Source: Thiogranum sp. (lineage in GTDB: Bacteria > Pseudomonadota > Gammaproteobacteria > DSM-19610). From it: DNA of 64,000 nucleotides. The notes beneath the pieces are model-generated. The model did no database searches, had not been told where the DNA came from, and was given only the letters and a program-made list of their open reading frames with translations. Every line of letters begins with the position of its first letter. Within the stretch, counting starts at the first letter, position 1. Shown here piece after piece: positions 1-9,171 of the stretch. A program made the translations under genes and the position numbers. Where the stretch lies: positions 1-64,000 of the forward strand of contig JAGXGS010000035.1 of NCBI GenBank assembly GCA_024636585.1. The letters run 5' to 3'.

Positions 1-1
1 A

Positions 2-178
2 GAATGGATCCCGGAGGTCGGCTATGCGTCATTCGAGGAAGCGAAATACCGGATCACGCAGTATACGATCGGCTACTACAGTCAGTTCAGGCCGCACACG
101 CACAACGATGGGTTGGCACCCAATGTGGCTGAACGACAGTACTGGAATGCCTATAAACCTGTGGCTAAAATGACTTGA
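2..178 (+). mobile_element. 3' remnant of an IS3-family-like transposase ORF (C-terminal 58 aa)
   Basis: Frame 2 reads EWIPEVGYASFEEAKYRITQYTIGYYSQFRPHTHNDGLAPNVAERQYWNAYKPVAKMT*; the 'YY..FRPH..N.GL.P..AE..Y' ending is typical of IS3-group DDE transposase C-termini. Truncated by the window edge. Confidence 0.75.
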
Positions 179-214
179 CCACTACAGTTTGATAAAAGCG
201 GATAAAAAAGAAAT

Positions 215-481
215 ATGAGTAATATTACAGATGATATGAAGGTCGAATACATTGATAACGCAATTCAGAAGCTGAATACGTACGCAAAGGAAGACAGTTT
301 AAAAGATTTAATATCGATATTAGAGGCCTTAAAACAAGACCCGCATAACGAATCACTTTCGGCAAAACTTACTGATACATGGAGGAATCTTGGTGTGTAT
401 CAAGGCACAGTTTTAACCTATGTGCCCGATTTCTATACTTTGATACCGGATGATATTTTTGGAGATAATTTAAAAAAGTAA
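215..481 (+). CDS. small hypothetical protein (88 aa), AT-rich
   Basis: Complete ORF directly after the transposase remnant; visibly lower GC than surroundings; no family recognised. Confidence 0.5.
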   Translation: MSNITDDMKVEYIDNAIQKLNTYAKEDSLKDLISILEALKQDPHNESLSAKLTDTWRNLGVYQGTVLTYVPDFYTLIPDDIFGDNLKK

Positions 482-526
482 GTGGGGTTAATGAATGAGG
501 GGGGCTGAATCGAGGAGTTTCACAGA

Positions 527-702
527 ATGTGTGTCCCAAGCCACTTCAAGGAAGACGATATTGAAAAGCTTCAGCAATATATTCGTGACTACGGATTTGG
601 TCTGCTAGTAGTGGCTGATGAAGATGGAATTGAAGCCAACCATGTCCCCTTTCATTTGAGTCCTGAAGAGCAGGGTTCTCTTGGGCACCTTCAGTGCCAC
701 GC
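527..702 (+). pseudogene. N-terminal fragment of a PaiB-like FMN-binding negative transcriptional regulator
   Basis: M(C)VPSHFKEDDIEKLQQYIRDYGFGLLVVADEDGIEANHVPFHLSPEEQGSLGHLQCH matches the PaiB N-terminus, then changes to SDR sequence. Confidence 0.75.
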
Positions 703-987
703 TCGCGAGGGTGCCAGGGTCGTCGCTGCCGCACGTCGCCAACCGGAACTTGATGCGCTCATTGAGGAAATCACCCACGCGGGCGGGTATGCTGTCGCAC
801 TTGCCGGCGACGTCAAAGACGAGGCCTTCGCGAAAGCCCTGGTCGAACTGGTGGAAGCCACACCCGCCGTGTGGCGCAGCCGAAGGAAATCGCACAATCA
901 GTTCTCTACGTTGCGCCCGACGCGTCGAGCTTCACCACTGGTTCGGCGCTCCTGGCTGATGCCGGAGTTTCCGTTAATCGCACCTGA
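703..987 (+). pseudogene. internally deleted, frameshifted short-chain dehydrogenase/reductase remnant
   Basis: Frame 2: REGARVVAAARRQPELDALIEEITHAGGYAVALAGDVKDEAFAKALVELV (SDR N-terminal part); frame 1 from 871: VAQPKEIAQSVLYVAPDASSFTTGSALLADAGVSVNRT* (SDR C-terminus). The middle is missing. Confidence 0.75.
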
Positions 988-1020
988 ATACGTACAGCCA
1001 CTATGCCCATGGAACTCTAG

Positions 1021-1860
1021 ATGTCTGACTATGACCGCATAGCCGAGGCAATTAGTTTTATTTCTAGTCGGTTATCCAGCCAACCGACCTTGGATGAAAT
1101 GGCCGCTCACCTACATCTGAGCCCCTTCCACTTTCAACGTCTATTCTGCCGTTGGGCTGGTGTGACGCCCAAAAGATTTTTACAAGTGCTTACACTGGAG
1201 CGCGCGAAGCAACTTCTAAGCGAAGCAAAACCGTTGCTTGAAGTGTCGGACACGCTGGGGTTGAGCAGCGGATCGCGTTTGTACGACCACTTTATTCATC
1301 TGGAAGCAGTCACACCTGGCGAATACAAGAAAGGTGGCGCGAATGTAACCATTGAGTATGCTGTACATGACACTCCCTTTGGAAAAGCATTTATTGCCAT
1401 CACACCGCGCGGTATCAGTAATTTCTCGTTTTTGGAGCACGCGGAAATTGATGGGCACCTGACCGATCTAAATAATAAATGGCCGCATGCGACGGTGCGT
1501 GAAAATCGTCCACGAACGCTTGCGGTTGTTAACGCCATGTTCGGCGGAGGAAAGAAACCGGACCGTCCATTGTCTTTGTACGTTTCCGGAACGAATTTCC
1601 AGATCAGTGTGTGGAAAGCATTACTACAGATACCCCCGGCAACAGTGACTAGCTATTCCCAAATTGCCACCGCAATAGGTCATTCAAATTCTGCAAGAGC
1701 CGTGGGACTGGCGGTAGGCGCTAACCCCGTCGCGTTTCTTATTCCCTGCCACCGCGTCATTCAACAAAGCGGCAGGCTTGGCGGGTATCATTGGGGCGAG
1801 ACTCGAAAACACGCTATACATGCGTGGGAAGCGGCGAGGTATGAGCAAGTTGAGCCATAA
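1021..1860 (+). CDS. AraC-type HTH / methylated-DNA-[protein]-cysteine S-methyltransferase fusion (Ada-like, lacking the N-terminal Ada zinc domain)
   Basis: N-terminal AraC HTH (DEMAAHLHLSPFHFQRLFCRWAGVTPKRFLQ) and C-terminal methyltransferase with active-site motif IPCHRVI. Confidence 0.9.
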   Translation: MSDYDRIAEAISFISSRLSSQPTLDEMAAHLHLSPFHFQRLFCRWAGVTPKRFLQVLTLERAKQLLSEAKPLLEVSDTLGLSSGSRLYDHFIHLEAVTPGEYKKGGANVTIEYAVHDTPFGKAFIAITPRGISNFSFLEHAEIDGHLTDLNNKWPHATVRENRPRTLAVVNAMFGGGKKPDRPLSLYVSGTNFQISVWKALLQIPPATVTSYSQIATAIGHSNSARAVGLAVGANPVAFLIPCHRVIQQSGRLGGYHWGETRKHAIHAWEAARYEQVEP

Positions 1861-2326
1861 CAAGCGACTGTGATCCCGGGTTTACCGCTGTCACGGTTGA
1901 CAATTACATGCACTCGGACAGCAAAAAAATGCCGCTCATTCCTCGTGCTGCTTTGTACTGCCGGTGATGTGAAGCGTTAGCTACAACAAGCCATCTTCGC
2001 GGTTCCAAAAACGGAAAAAGGAATCCACTCGAGGATTGTCTCTTACAGGACATCCATGCAAAAAGAGCGTCGTGTGCACGGATTCATAAGCGATGGCTAT
2101 GGAAAGCGATATCTCATATTTTGTTTGTATTTTGTACTCGGAGATTTGCGAGGTGCGAATGCGTATTTGCGCTGGTATGAAAAAACGTTTTCGGACGATA
2201 TGGGCGAGCCAATCCAGAAGCTGTGTACGGCGATCCTGTTATATCGCTCTGACAACGTTGGGCGGCACGATGCGCCACGGTTCGAATTCGTGATAGCATT
2301 TCATTTCAGCTATCTACGGAGACACC

Positions 2327-2830
2327 ATGAACAGAAGCCGCTTTTTCGCTGCAGCAGTGACAGTTATGGCATTGATCCTGGCAGGCGGTTGCGCATCGCG
2401 CCCCGAAACACGGGCAGAGTACTCAGGCATGCCACCGCTTGAAAGCGGTTGGAGTCGGGTGTATTTGAGTGCTGGCATGCAGAGCGGCGTGAAACTTTGG
2501 AGCGTTCATCAGGTGGATCCCGTCTTCATTAACGATCAACGCATCGGGACAAATGCAAAAGACGAACACTTGGTGGTTGATTTACGTCCTGGCACTTATG
2601 AGGCGTACTGCACACCTGAGGAGCCTGCAAAGAACTTCACTGAAAAGCGTCAATTTAAATTTGCCGCCAATGAAACACGCTACCTTGCCTGCGATATGGA
2701 GCGCAAAGGTGCCGGGGCGTCCTTTGGTTTGATTGGCGTCCTGGCGTCTGAATATCTCACAAAGTCGTATTTGCATGACAGGCCGCTAGACCCGTCTAGT
2801 AAGCTGGTTTCTTACAAGAAGCTCCAATAG
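2327..2830 (+). CDS. putative lipoprotein, DUF2846-like
   Basis: Signal peptide with lipobox LAGGC; PGTYEAYC...ETRYLAC pattern. Confidence 0.6.
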   Translation: MNRSRFFAAAVTVMALILAGGCASRPETRAEYSGMPPLESGWSRVYLSAGMQSGVKLWSVHQVDPVFINDQRIGTNAKDEHLVVDLRPGTYEAYCTPEEPAKNFTEKRQFKFAANETRYLACDMERKGAGASFGLIGVLASEYLTKSYLHDRPLDPSSKLVSYKKLQ

Positions 2831-2930
2831 AAAGAAATCGTTTCTGATTCAGGCTTGCTGCCAGATGGTGAGATGGGTTTGCGTAGCGGTACGACGCTCG
2901 CCGCATGAACAAGGGAGATCAAGTGTGGGC

Positions 2931-3818
2931 ATGAGTACGGCTTTCGTGGCGCTGGCGGCTCTTTTCTGGGGGCTGTCAGGCGGGATCGGCGGGATTCTCA
3001 TGGCCAACGGCTGGGACGCGTTCGTGGTGTCATTCTACAGGGGCGCGATCGGGCTGTTGTTCGTGCTTGGCTGGCTAATGCTTCGCCCGCGCGGCAGCGG
3101 TTTGGCGAGCCGCCGACTGTGGTTCTGGTCTGTGATCGCGGGTCTTGGCGTAGCTGGAAACTTCGCGTTTTACTTCGTGAGCATCGGAGAGGGCAGCGTT
3201 GCGGTTGCAGCTGCATTGATGTACTGCGCGCCAGTGTTTGTGTATCTTGTGTCATTCGCACTAAAGCTTGAACGTCCCACCGCATTGAAGTGGGCTGCTA
3301 TCGCAGTGGTGATGGTGGGCGTTGTGTTGCTCACACAGATTTATGACGTCGGTGCAAGTGGCGTCACGCCGGTCGGCGTGGGCGCCGGGCTGTTTGCCGG
3401 GCTTTCCTACGCGGTGTTCATTTTCGGCTTCAAGTATGCGGCGCCGCACGGCAGCCCGCAGGCAATTCTCTCGATTGCATTTGCGGTTCTTGTCACTATC
3501 CTTATCTGGCCGGGTGATGCCAGTCAGACTGTTGCAGTGCTGAGCACACCGGACTGGCCGCTGTTCGCAGGATTGGGTGTGTTTGGTGCGGGATTGTCTT
3601 TCGTGCTTTACATCATCGGTCTGAGAGGGACTACGCCGGCTGTAGCGTCAATCGTGGCGATGGTCGAGCCGGTTACCGCCTCCCTGTTTGGCTTTGTGGT
3701 TTTAAATCAAGGTTTGGCAGGTCCGCAAATCGTCGGCATGGGACTGATACTAATCACAGTGACTGCGCTCAGCGTATTCTCGCGAGCCGGACGACCTTCC
3801 GATTTAGTCGATAGCTGA
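2931..3818 (+). CDS. EamA/DMT-family transporter
   Basis: About ten hydrophobic segments, EamA-like repeats (ALFWGLSGGIGG..., ...AMVEPVTASLFGFVVLNQ). ATG at 2931 preferred over the upstream start in the ORF track. Confidence 0.85.
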   Translation: MSTAFVALAALFWGLSGGIGGILMANGWDAFVVSFYRGAIGLLFVLGWLMLRPRGSGLASRRLWFWSVIAGLGVAGNFAFYFVSIGEGSVAVAAALMYCAPVFVYLVSFALKLERPTALKWAAIAVVMVGVVLLTQIYDVGASGVTPVGVGAGLFAGLSYAVFIFGFKYAAPHGSPQAILSIAFAVLVTILIWPGDASQTVAVLSTPDWPLFAGLGVFGAGLSFVLYIIGLRGTTPAVASIVAMVEPVTASLFGFVVLNQGLAGPQIVGMGLILITVTALSVFSRAGRPSDLVDS

Positions 3819-3930
3819 GTGGCGTTTGGATCTCAGAGTGGTGACGCTTAACAATACCAGGGTGTCGGGTTAGTATTCGGCACTGAAAATAAGTAGCATC
3901 CCATGTGGCATAGAGGTTGAATTACATATT

Positions 3931-4173
3931 ATGACCAATATTCAAAACGGTAAATATAAATCCTATCTTAAAAGAGCCTGGGCAATCTATGCGCTACTCA
4001 CGGTTGCCCTTATCGTTGTATTAGTACTGTTTTTCGCCGGGGACAATGAAGAGAGGTTCTTCTTCACGATAATGCCTGCAGCAGCAGCGTATGTTTTTCG
4101 TCCGACAGAAAGCCACCTGGGAAAACTCATTTTCAAATTCACTGGCGTTTCTAATCCCGAAGAGAATGAATGA
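3931..4173 (+). CDS. small membrane protein (80 aa), unknown
   Basis: Two hydrophobic segments; next to the GDCCVxC gene on the same strand. Confidence 0.5.
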   Translation: MTNIQNGKYKSYLKRAWAIYALLTVALIVVLVLFFAGDNEERFFFTIMPAAAAYVFRPTESHLGKLIFKFTGVSNPEENE

Positions 4174-4224
4174 ACGCCGGCTGACAAAGCGCGCCGTTCC
4201 ATATGGCAACAACGAGGCATCGGT

Positions 4225-4437
4225 ATGGAAATCATTTTAGAATCCACTCTCACTTGTCCAGAGTGCGGTTATACAGAAACGGAAACCATGCCCACAGATT
4301 CTTGCCAGTGGTTTTATGAGTGCAAAGGCTGCGGCACAGTTCTCAAACCAAAGAAAGGCGATTGCTGTGTTTTCTGTTCCTACGGTTCTGTTCCATGCCC
4401 ATCGATTCAGAAAGGTTCGGGTAGTTCTGCGCCGTAG
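4225..4437 (+). CDS. GDCCVxC domain-containing protein
   Basis: CPECGYTETETMPTDSCQWFYECKGCGTVLKPKKGDCCVFCSYGSVPCPSIQ contains the GDCCVxC signature and zinc-ribbon-like cysteines. Confidence 0.8.
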   Translation: MEIILESTLTCPECGYTETETMPTDSCQWFYECKGCGTVLKPKKGDCCVFCSYGSVPCPSIQKGSGSSAP

Positions 4438-4707
4438 CAACAATGCCGCAGCCATCGAGTTCTATGAAAAAGGGCTGGTTCTCGATGATCATCTTCGGGA
4501 GGTGGCGTACAACCCGTTATTCCGGGTTGGCCCCACAGATTAAAACGCATAGCAACGCGTTTCATCCTTGATTTGCGGGCTGGCGTCCGGCGGAGGGGCG
4601 TCCTGGCTCCGAAGAGCTCAGATGTTGGAGATGATGTGACCTGCATCACATTACTTTTGCGATCCAGCGCTAATAATTTCCCTGTTCATGGCGCCATATA
4701 TACCCAG

Positions 4708-6213
4708 ATGACCTATCCGTCCCGATTCCAGATATTTGCCTACTACCTGCTCAGTGTGCTGGTGCTGAGCATATTTGCCTTTCGCAGCACTTCGGATTAC
4801 CAGGGATACCCGGAATATTACATTATCCTGTTGATTGCGCTGCCGTATTTTGTTTCCGGTGTTAGCCGGGCTGTGCTTGAGCCACGGGTCGTGCTGAAGG
4901 TCCCGGCGCTTGATCGCTCGCGCCGGCAACTTTACCTCGACCTCAGCCTGTTCGCCTGCATTGCGCTGTCCCTGCTGGCGTTTGAGCTTTTCGTTTACGG
5001 GCATCCCGTATATACCGCATTGAAATCCGGAATATGGGCATTCGCCATTGGCTACTTCGCCAGCATCGACAGTGCGCTGCACCGCGTGCGCTCCAGTTAT
5101 GACGGTCACAGCAATACCGTGGCGTTGAAAGATAGCGCGCTTCCGGTATCGCAGAAACTGAGTCTGTTTCTGAGTACCGCAGTGCTCCTGATTGTGGGCA
5201 CCACTGCGATCAGTGCCTATGGCTATATCAATATTGATACGTCTCTACCGTCGTCGACGGTCAGCCAGATTCAGCAGGAGTTTATTGTCGAGACGCTGTT
5301 TATTCTGGGCATCATCATTGCGCTTACTACCCGGGTGCTGGTTTCCTATTCCACTAATTTGCAGATGATGTTCAAGACCCAGATAGACATGCTGAAAGAC
5401 GTTCAGGAAGGCGCGCTGGACAAACACGTCCCGGTGCTGACCCAGGACGAGTTCGGTATCATTGCGCAACAGATCAACCTGATCATAGATCAACTGCGCG
5501 AGAAGAGCCGGATACAGAAGACCCTGGAACAGGTGGTCAGCCCCGATATCATGCAGCGGTTGCTGTCCGCGCGGGAGGGGAAGGTCAAGGAAGCCCAGGA
5601 ATACGACCTCGCGATCCTGTTCTGCGACCTGCGCAATTTCACCAGTTACGCAGAGAGCAAACCGCCGGATGAAGTCATTATGTTTCTCAATGCGTACTTC
5701 ACCAAGCTTGCCGATGTCGTGGCCGAACATAACGGCATCGTAAACAAGTTCATTGGCGATGCGATCCTCGCTGTGTTTGGTGTCGACGGGAAGCCGGATT
5801 ACGCTAAAAATGCGGTGGAAGCTGCGCTGGACATAATGCTGCACTCCAGCTCAGCGGTCATGCGCGACGGTACAAAGATCGAGGTCGGAATCGGAATCAA
5901 CTGCGGCCGGGCGGCCGCCGGGACCATTGGTTCGAGCGAGCGTTTCGAGTACACGTTTATCGGTGATTCGGTGAATCTTGCCAGTCGGCTGGATGGACTG
6001 AGCAAGCGGCTGGGGTATCGCATCGTCGCGTCCGCCGGTGTGTACGATCTGATTCCGGGGCGTCACCAGGCCATGTTTGCCGACCTGGGAGCTCATAACA
6101 TCCGCGGCAAGTCGCAGCCGGTCCATCTGTACGGTGCCATGTCGGGAGCTGACAATCTCGACGCCGAGAATATCCTGAAGTTCAGTGCTGCACCCGGATC
6201 AAAATCCGCCTAG
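4708..6213 (+). CDS. class III adenylate/guanylate cyclase with N-terminal membrane region and HAMP-like linker
   Basis: LFCDLRNFTSYAES...NKFIGDAILAVFG...FEYTFIGDSVNLASRL cyclase motifs; several N-terminal TM segments. Start set at ATG 4708 (MTYPSRFQIF). Confidence 0.88.
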   Translation: MTYPSRFQIFAYYLLSVLVLSIFAFRSTSDYQGYPEYYIILLIALPYFVSGVSRAVLEPRVVLKVPALDRSRRQLYLDLSLFACIALSLLAFELFVYGHPVYTALKSGIWAFAIGYFASIDSALHRVRSSYDGHSNTVALKDSALPVSQKLSLFLSTAVLLIVGTTAISAYGYINIDTSLPSSTVSQIQQEFIVETLFILGIIIALTTRVLVSYSTNLQMMFKTQIDMLKDVQEGALDKHVPVLTQDEFGIIAQQINLIIDQLREKSRIQKTLEQVVSPDIMQRLLSAREGKVKEAQEYDLAILFCDLRNFTSYAESKPPDEVIMFLNAYFTKLADVVAEHNGIVNKFIGDAILAVFGVDGKPDYAKNAVEAALDIMLHSSSAVMRDGTKIEVGIGINCGRAAAGTIGSSERFEYTFIGDSVNLASRLDGLSKRLGYRIVASAGVYDLIPGRHQAMFADLGAHNIRGKSQPVHLYGAMSGADNLDAENILKFSAAPGSKSA

Positions 6214-7443
6214 TTCCCGCAGCACAAAGCTCCGTACATCGATGTTGTAGTCCTGCGCATCGACCAGTTTTTGCACTTCATAGGCGTTGTCATCACTACC
6301 TTTCTCCCTGAACATGGCGAGGTTCATGGTCTTTGGCGGTTCCACCGGCTGGCGCCGTGCATCCAGAACCAGCATGACCCGTGGATACAGGCGCGCATCC
6401 GGCTGAGACGAAATGACGATCCCGATATGTCCCGAGCGCAGTGCTACCGTGCTGCCGATGGGATAGATCCCGATGCACTGGATGAACTTCTCGACCAGCA
6501 GCGCATCGAACAGCCCCTCTCTCCAGGAGTAGATGTATTTGAGAGCCACATCGAGGCCGATTTTTTCACGGCCATGCACGCCACTGGTGACGCTGTCATA
6601 GGTATCGACGAGCGAAACGATCCGGGTGCAGATATCCAGCTGTGAGTTCTTGAGTTTTCCCGGATAGCCGCTGCCGTCCGCGCGTTCGTGATGATCGCGG
6701 GCGATCGCAATCACCCGCTCCGATACGCCCTCGAGGTTCTTCATGATCATCATGCCGATGCGGGTGTGACTCTGCAGCATGGCACGATCTTCCTCGGAAA
6801 GATCACCGGTGTCCTTCAACAGGTTGTCAGGAAGCTTGGTCTCGCCGATGTCATGGACGAGGGCGCCCATGCCCATCTCCACCAGCGTATCTTTGTCGAG
6901 GCCGAGGTACCGGCCAAAGGAAATGGACAGAGTACAGACGGTCATGGCATGCGCAACCAGTGCATCGTCTTTGTCGTTCAGGCAGTTGAGCAATAGCAGT
7001 GCGTCGGGATTGCGCAGGATACTGTCGACCATCTCGCTGACCACGCGACGTGTTTCCACAATATCCAGGCTCCTGCCCATGCGCACGTCGTCGAACAGCG
7101 CGGTAGCCATGTCATGCGCGTGCCGGTGTATGTTTTTGGCGACAGGATACTCGTCTTCAAAGTTGCTGCGGTAGGGCTCGGCGGGTTTGACGATACGGCC
7201 GGTCTCCTGCTCCATCGCGCGGATTGCGTCACCGCTGTTGGCAGCCTGGCCTTCCGGTACAGCGACGGTGCTTTTCTCCGTATCGACAAATACGAAGTCG
7301 CATAGCTCCGTGATCTGTTCGAGTTCGTCGTTGTTGGTAATGCGAAAGCCCTGAAACAGGAAGGGAGATTCCAGCCATGGGCGGTCCAGCTCGGACACGT
7401 ACATGCCTTTTTGCAGATCGATCGGTGCGACTATGACCTTCAT
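6199..7443 (-). CDS. HD-GYP domain cyclic-di-GMP phosphodiesterase with N-terminal DUF3391-like domain
   Basis: Intact ALVHDIGETKLPDNLL and RDHHERADGSGYP motifs; N-terminus MKVIVAPIDLQKGMYVSELDRPWLESPFLFQGF. Confidence 0.9.
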   Translation of the reverse strand: MKVIVAPIDLQKGMYVSELDRPWLESPFLFQGFRITNNDELEQITELCDFVFVDTEKSTVAVPEGQAANSGDAIRAMEQETGRIVKPAEPYRSNFEDEYPVAKNIHRHAHDMATALFDDVRMGRSLDIVETRRVVSEMVDSILRNPDALLLLNCLNDKDDALVAHAMTVCTLSISFGRYLGLDKDTLVEMGMGALVHDIGETKLPDNLLKDTGDLSEEDRAMLQSHTRIGMMIMKNLEGVSERVIAIARDHHERADGSGYPGKLKNSQLDICTRIVSLVDTYDSVTSGVHGREKIGLDVALKYIYSWREGLFDALLVEKFIQCIGIYPIGSTVALRSGHIGIVISSQPDARLYPRVMLVLDARRQPVEPPKTMNLAMFREKGSDDNAYEVQKLVDAQDYNIDVRSFVLRELGGF

Positions 7444-7577
7444 GTTGGCTCGTTTAAGGGCGGGATCATATCCCTATGATTGGCGTATAAATGCGGCCGC
7501 ATCCTGTAAAGGTTGAGCCGTGCCGGTAACATCTGCAATAAAACAGGAGCTTGCAGAGAATACCGGCAAAATCGTAT

Positions 7578-8321
7578 TTAAGTCGGCATGATTTTACGCT
7601 GTTCGATCGACTCCGCCAATGCCCGCAGCAATGCGCCGCCGTCACCTTGCCAGGCGCTGCCGTGCATGCAGGCGAGGGTGGCAGGAGACTCGCCAGCCAG
7701 CCGCTCCAGCATTTCGGTGGTGTTCGGGGTATGTGCGTAATAGTCCATGCTGCCGCGAAATGCTTCGCTCGGTCCCAGGATGTCGGTTTCAACCAGGGCC
7801 GCCTTGCCTTCGCCGCCCTGAGTGAACAGGTCGCCGCACAGAAGAGTGCGTGTGGTGTCGTCAAACATGAATCCACATTCCCAGGCGTGCGGCAGGTGCG
7901 GCGTGTCGAACCAGCGCAGCGCATGCCTTCCGAGACTCAGCATTTCCCCATCAGCCAGTGCCTGCGGCGCGCGGTCGGCGACATCGCTGACCGAGACCAT
8001 CGCGGCTACGCGACCGCAGACTGGCGCGGATTCGGGTGCGACGGCGAGGAATTCGTTGAGCGCGCCGCATTCATCGGCTTCGAAATGCGACAGCGCGATG
8101 TAGCGTAGCTGCGATACCGGCAGTACCTCGCCGATTGCCTCCTGCACCAGCGGGAACAGGCGGCGTGGCCCGGTGTGGAACAGCATGGGTTTGTCGTCGA
8201 CGAGCAGGTACTGATTGAAGCTGAACGCTCCCCCTTGCGGCAATGTAATCGGCGTGTTGATGCGGTATATGCCGTCTGCAATCTCATGGATGTTAGTGCC
8301 GGATTGTGTGTTAGTTATCAT
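7578..8321 (-). CDS. MBL-fold metallohydrolase (flavodiiron/ODP-like)
   Basis: IALSHFEADECGALNEF, HLPHAWECGFMFD, LLCGDLFTQGG motifs; start MITNTQSG at 8321 preceded by GGAGG. Confidence 0.8.
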   Translation of the reverse strand: MITNTQSGTNIHEIADGIYRINTPITLPQGGAFSFNQYLLVDDKPMLFHTGPRRLFPLVQEAIGEVLPVSQLRYIALSHFEADECGALNEFLAVAPESAPVCGRVAAMVSVSDVADRAPQALADGEMLSLGRHALRWFDTPHLPHAWECGFMFDDTTRTLLCGDLFTQGGEGKAALVETDILGPSEAFRGSMDYYAHTPNTTEMLERLAGESPATLACMHGSAWQGDGGALLRALAESIEQRKIMPT

Positions 8322-8400
8322 GATGACCTCCTGGTATGAATCGGGTGTGCGCATGGATGTGTAACGAAACGCCGGACCGTTACACATCCTGATAAAGCCC

Positions 8401-8488
8401 CCCGTCGTTGCGAACGCAGCGCAGCAATTTCCGGGCGCAGCCACCCTGAAAAGATTGCCGCGGCGCTGGGTACCTCGCAATGACGGGA
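8401..8488. repeat. short inverted-repeat-bounded interspersed repeat (MITE/REP-like)
   Basis: CCCGTCGTTGCGA...TCGCAATGACGGG termini (12/13 complementary), internal GCAGCGCAGCAAT typical of 'GTCATTGCGAGCG..GCAATCT' repeats. Confidence 0.65.
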
Positions 8489-8498
8489 ATCAGGCGCT

Positions 8499-8562
8499 GT
8501 CATTGCGAGCGCAGCGCGTCAATTCCGGGGTGCGGCCCCGGGACTAGGTATCCTTGCAATGT
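8499..8562. repeat. second, diverged copy of the same repeat
   Basis: GTCATTGCGAGCGCAGCGCGTCAATTCCGG...CCTTGCAATG next to the first copy. Confidence 0.55.
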
Positions 8563-8601
8563 GCTTTCCAAAAGGCGAGGAGTGCGTAATATGCAGCAGA
8601 T

Positions 8602-9171
8602 ATGTCCATGCCAGATACCGAAACCGGGTCCGATGATGCCACGCTGGCGCGCCGCGTGTGCGAGGCGGAACCCGGGACTGATGCCGAGGCGGAGGCTGAA
8701 TTGTGCCGGCGGCTGGCACCGCGCGTGCGTCTCTATGGTTTGCGTCATCTGGGTAATGAAGCGGCTGCCGTCGATCTCATGCAGCAGGCAATGCTGCTGA
8801 TGGTCGAGCGGCTGCGTGCCGGGGCGCTGCGCGAGCCGGAACGGCTGGCATCTTTCGTATTCGGCATTTGCCGCATGCTGGTGCTTGATCTGCGACGCGG
8901 GCATGCCCGGCACGAACGGCTGCTGGAAACGTACGGTGGGGCGCTGTTGCCGCCGGAAGCGCCGCCACCGGTTTTTGACCATGAGCGCCTGGCGCACTGC
9001 CTCGAATGCCTGCCGGAGCGGGAGCGTACAGTGTTGTTGCTGACCTTCTATGATGAAATGCCGGCCGCGGCGTTGGCGAATGAGTTGAAGCTGAGTCAGG
9101 CGAATGTACGTGTCATCCGGCATCGCGGCCTTGAGCGTCTGCGTGCCTGTGTCACCGGAGACTCAGAATGA
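8602..9171 (+). CDS. ECF-like RNA polymerase sigma factor
   Basis: Sigma-70 region 2 (LRHLGNEAAAVDLMQQAMLLMVERL) and region 4 (CLPERERTVLLLTFYDEMPAAALANELKLSQANVRVIRHRGLERLR). Confidence 0.85.
   Translation: MSMPDTETGSDDATLARRVCEAEPGTDAEAEAELCRRLAPRVRLYGLRHLGNEAAAVDLMQQAMLLMVERLRAGALREPERLASFVFGICRMLVLDLRRGHARHERLLETYGGALLPPEAPPPVFDHERLAHCLECLPERERTVLLLTFYDEMPAAALANELKLSQANVRVIRHRGLERLRACVTGDSE

Noticed and set aside
1-4500. Complete integron/cassette array
   Set aside because: Only one weak attC-like sequence, no integrase, and decayed genes explain the region as well.
4316-4543. 75-aa ORF overlapping the GDCCVxC gene, tail NNAAAIEFYEKGLVLDD resembling GNAT C-termini
   Set aside because: Mostly overlaps a recognised CDS out of frame; similarity too short to support a remnant.
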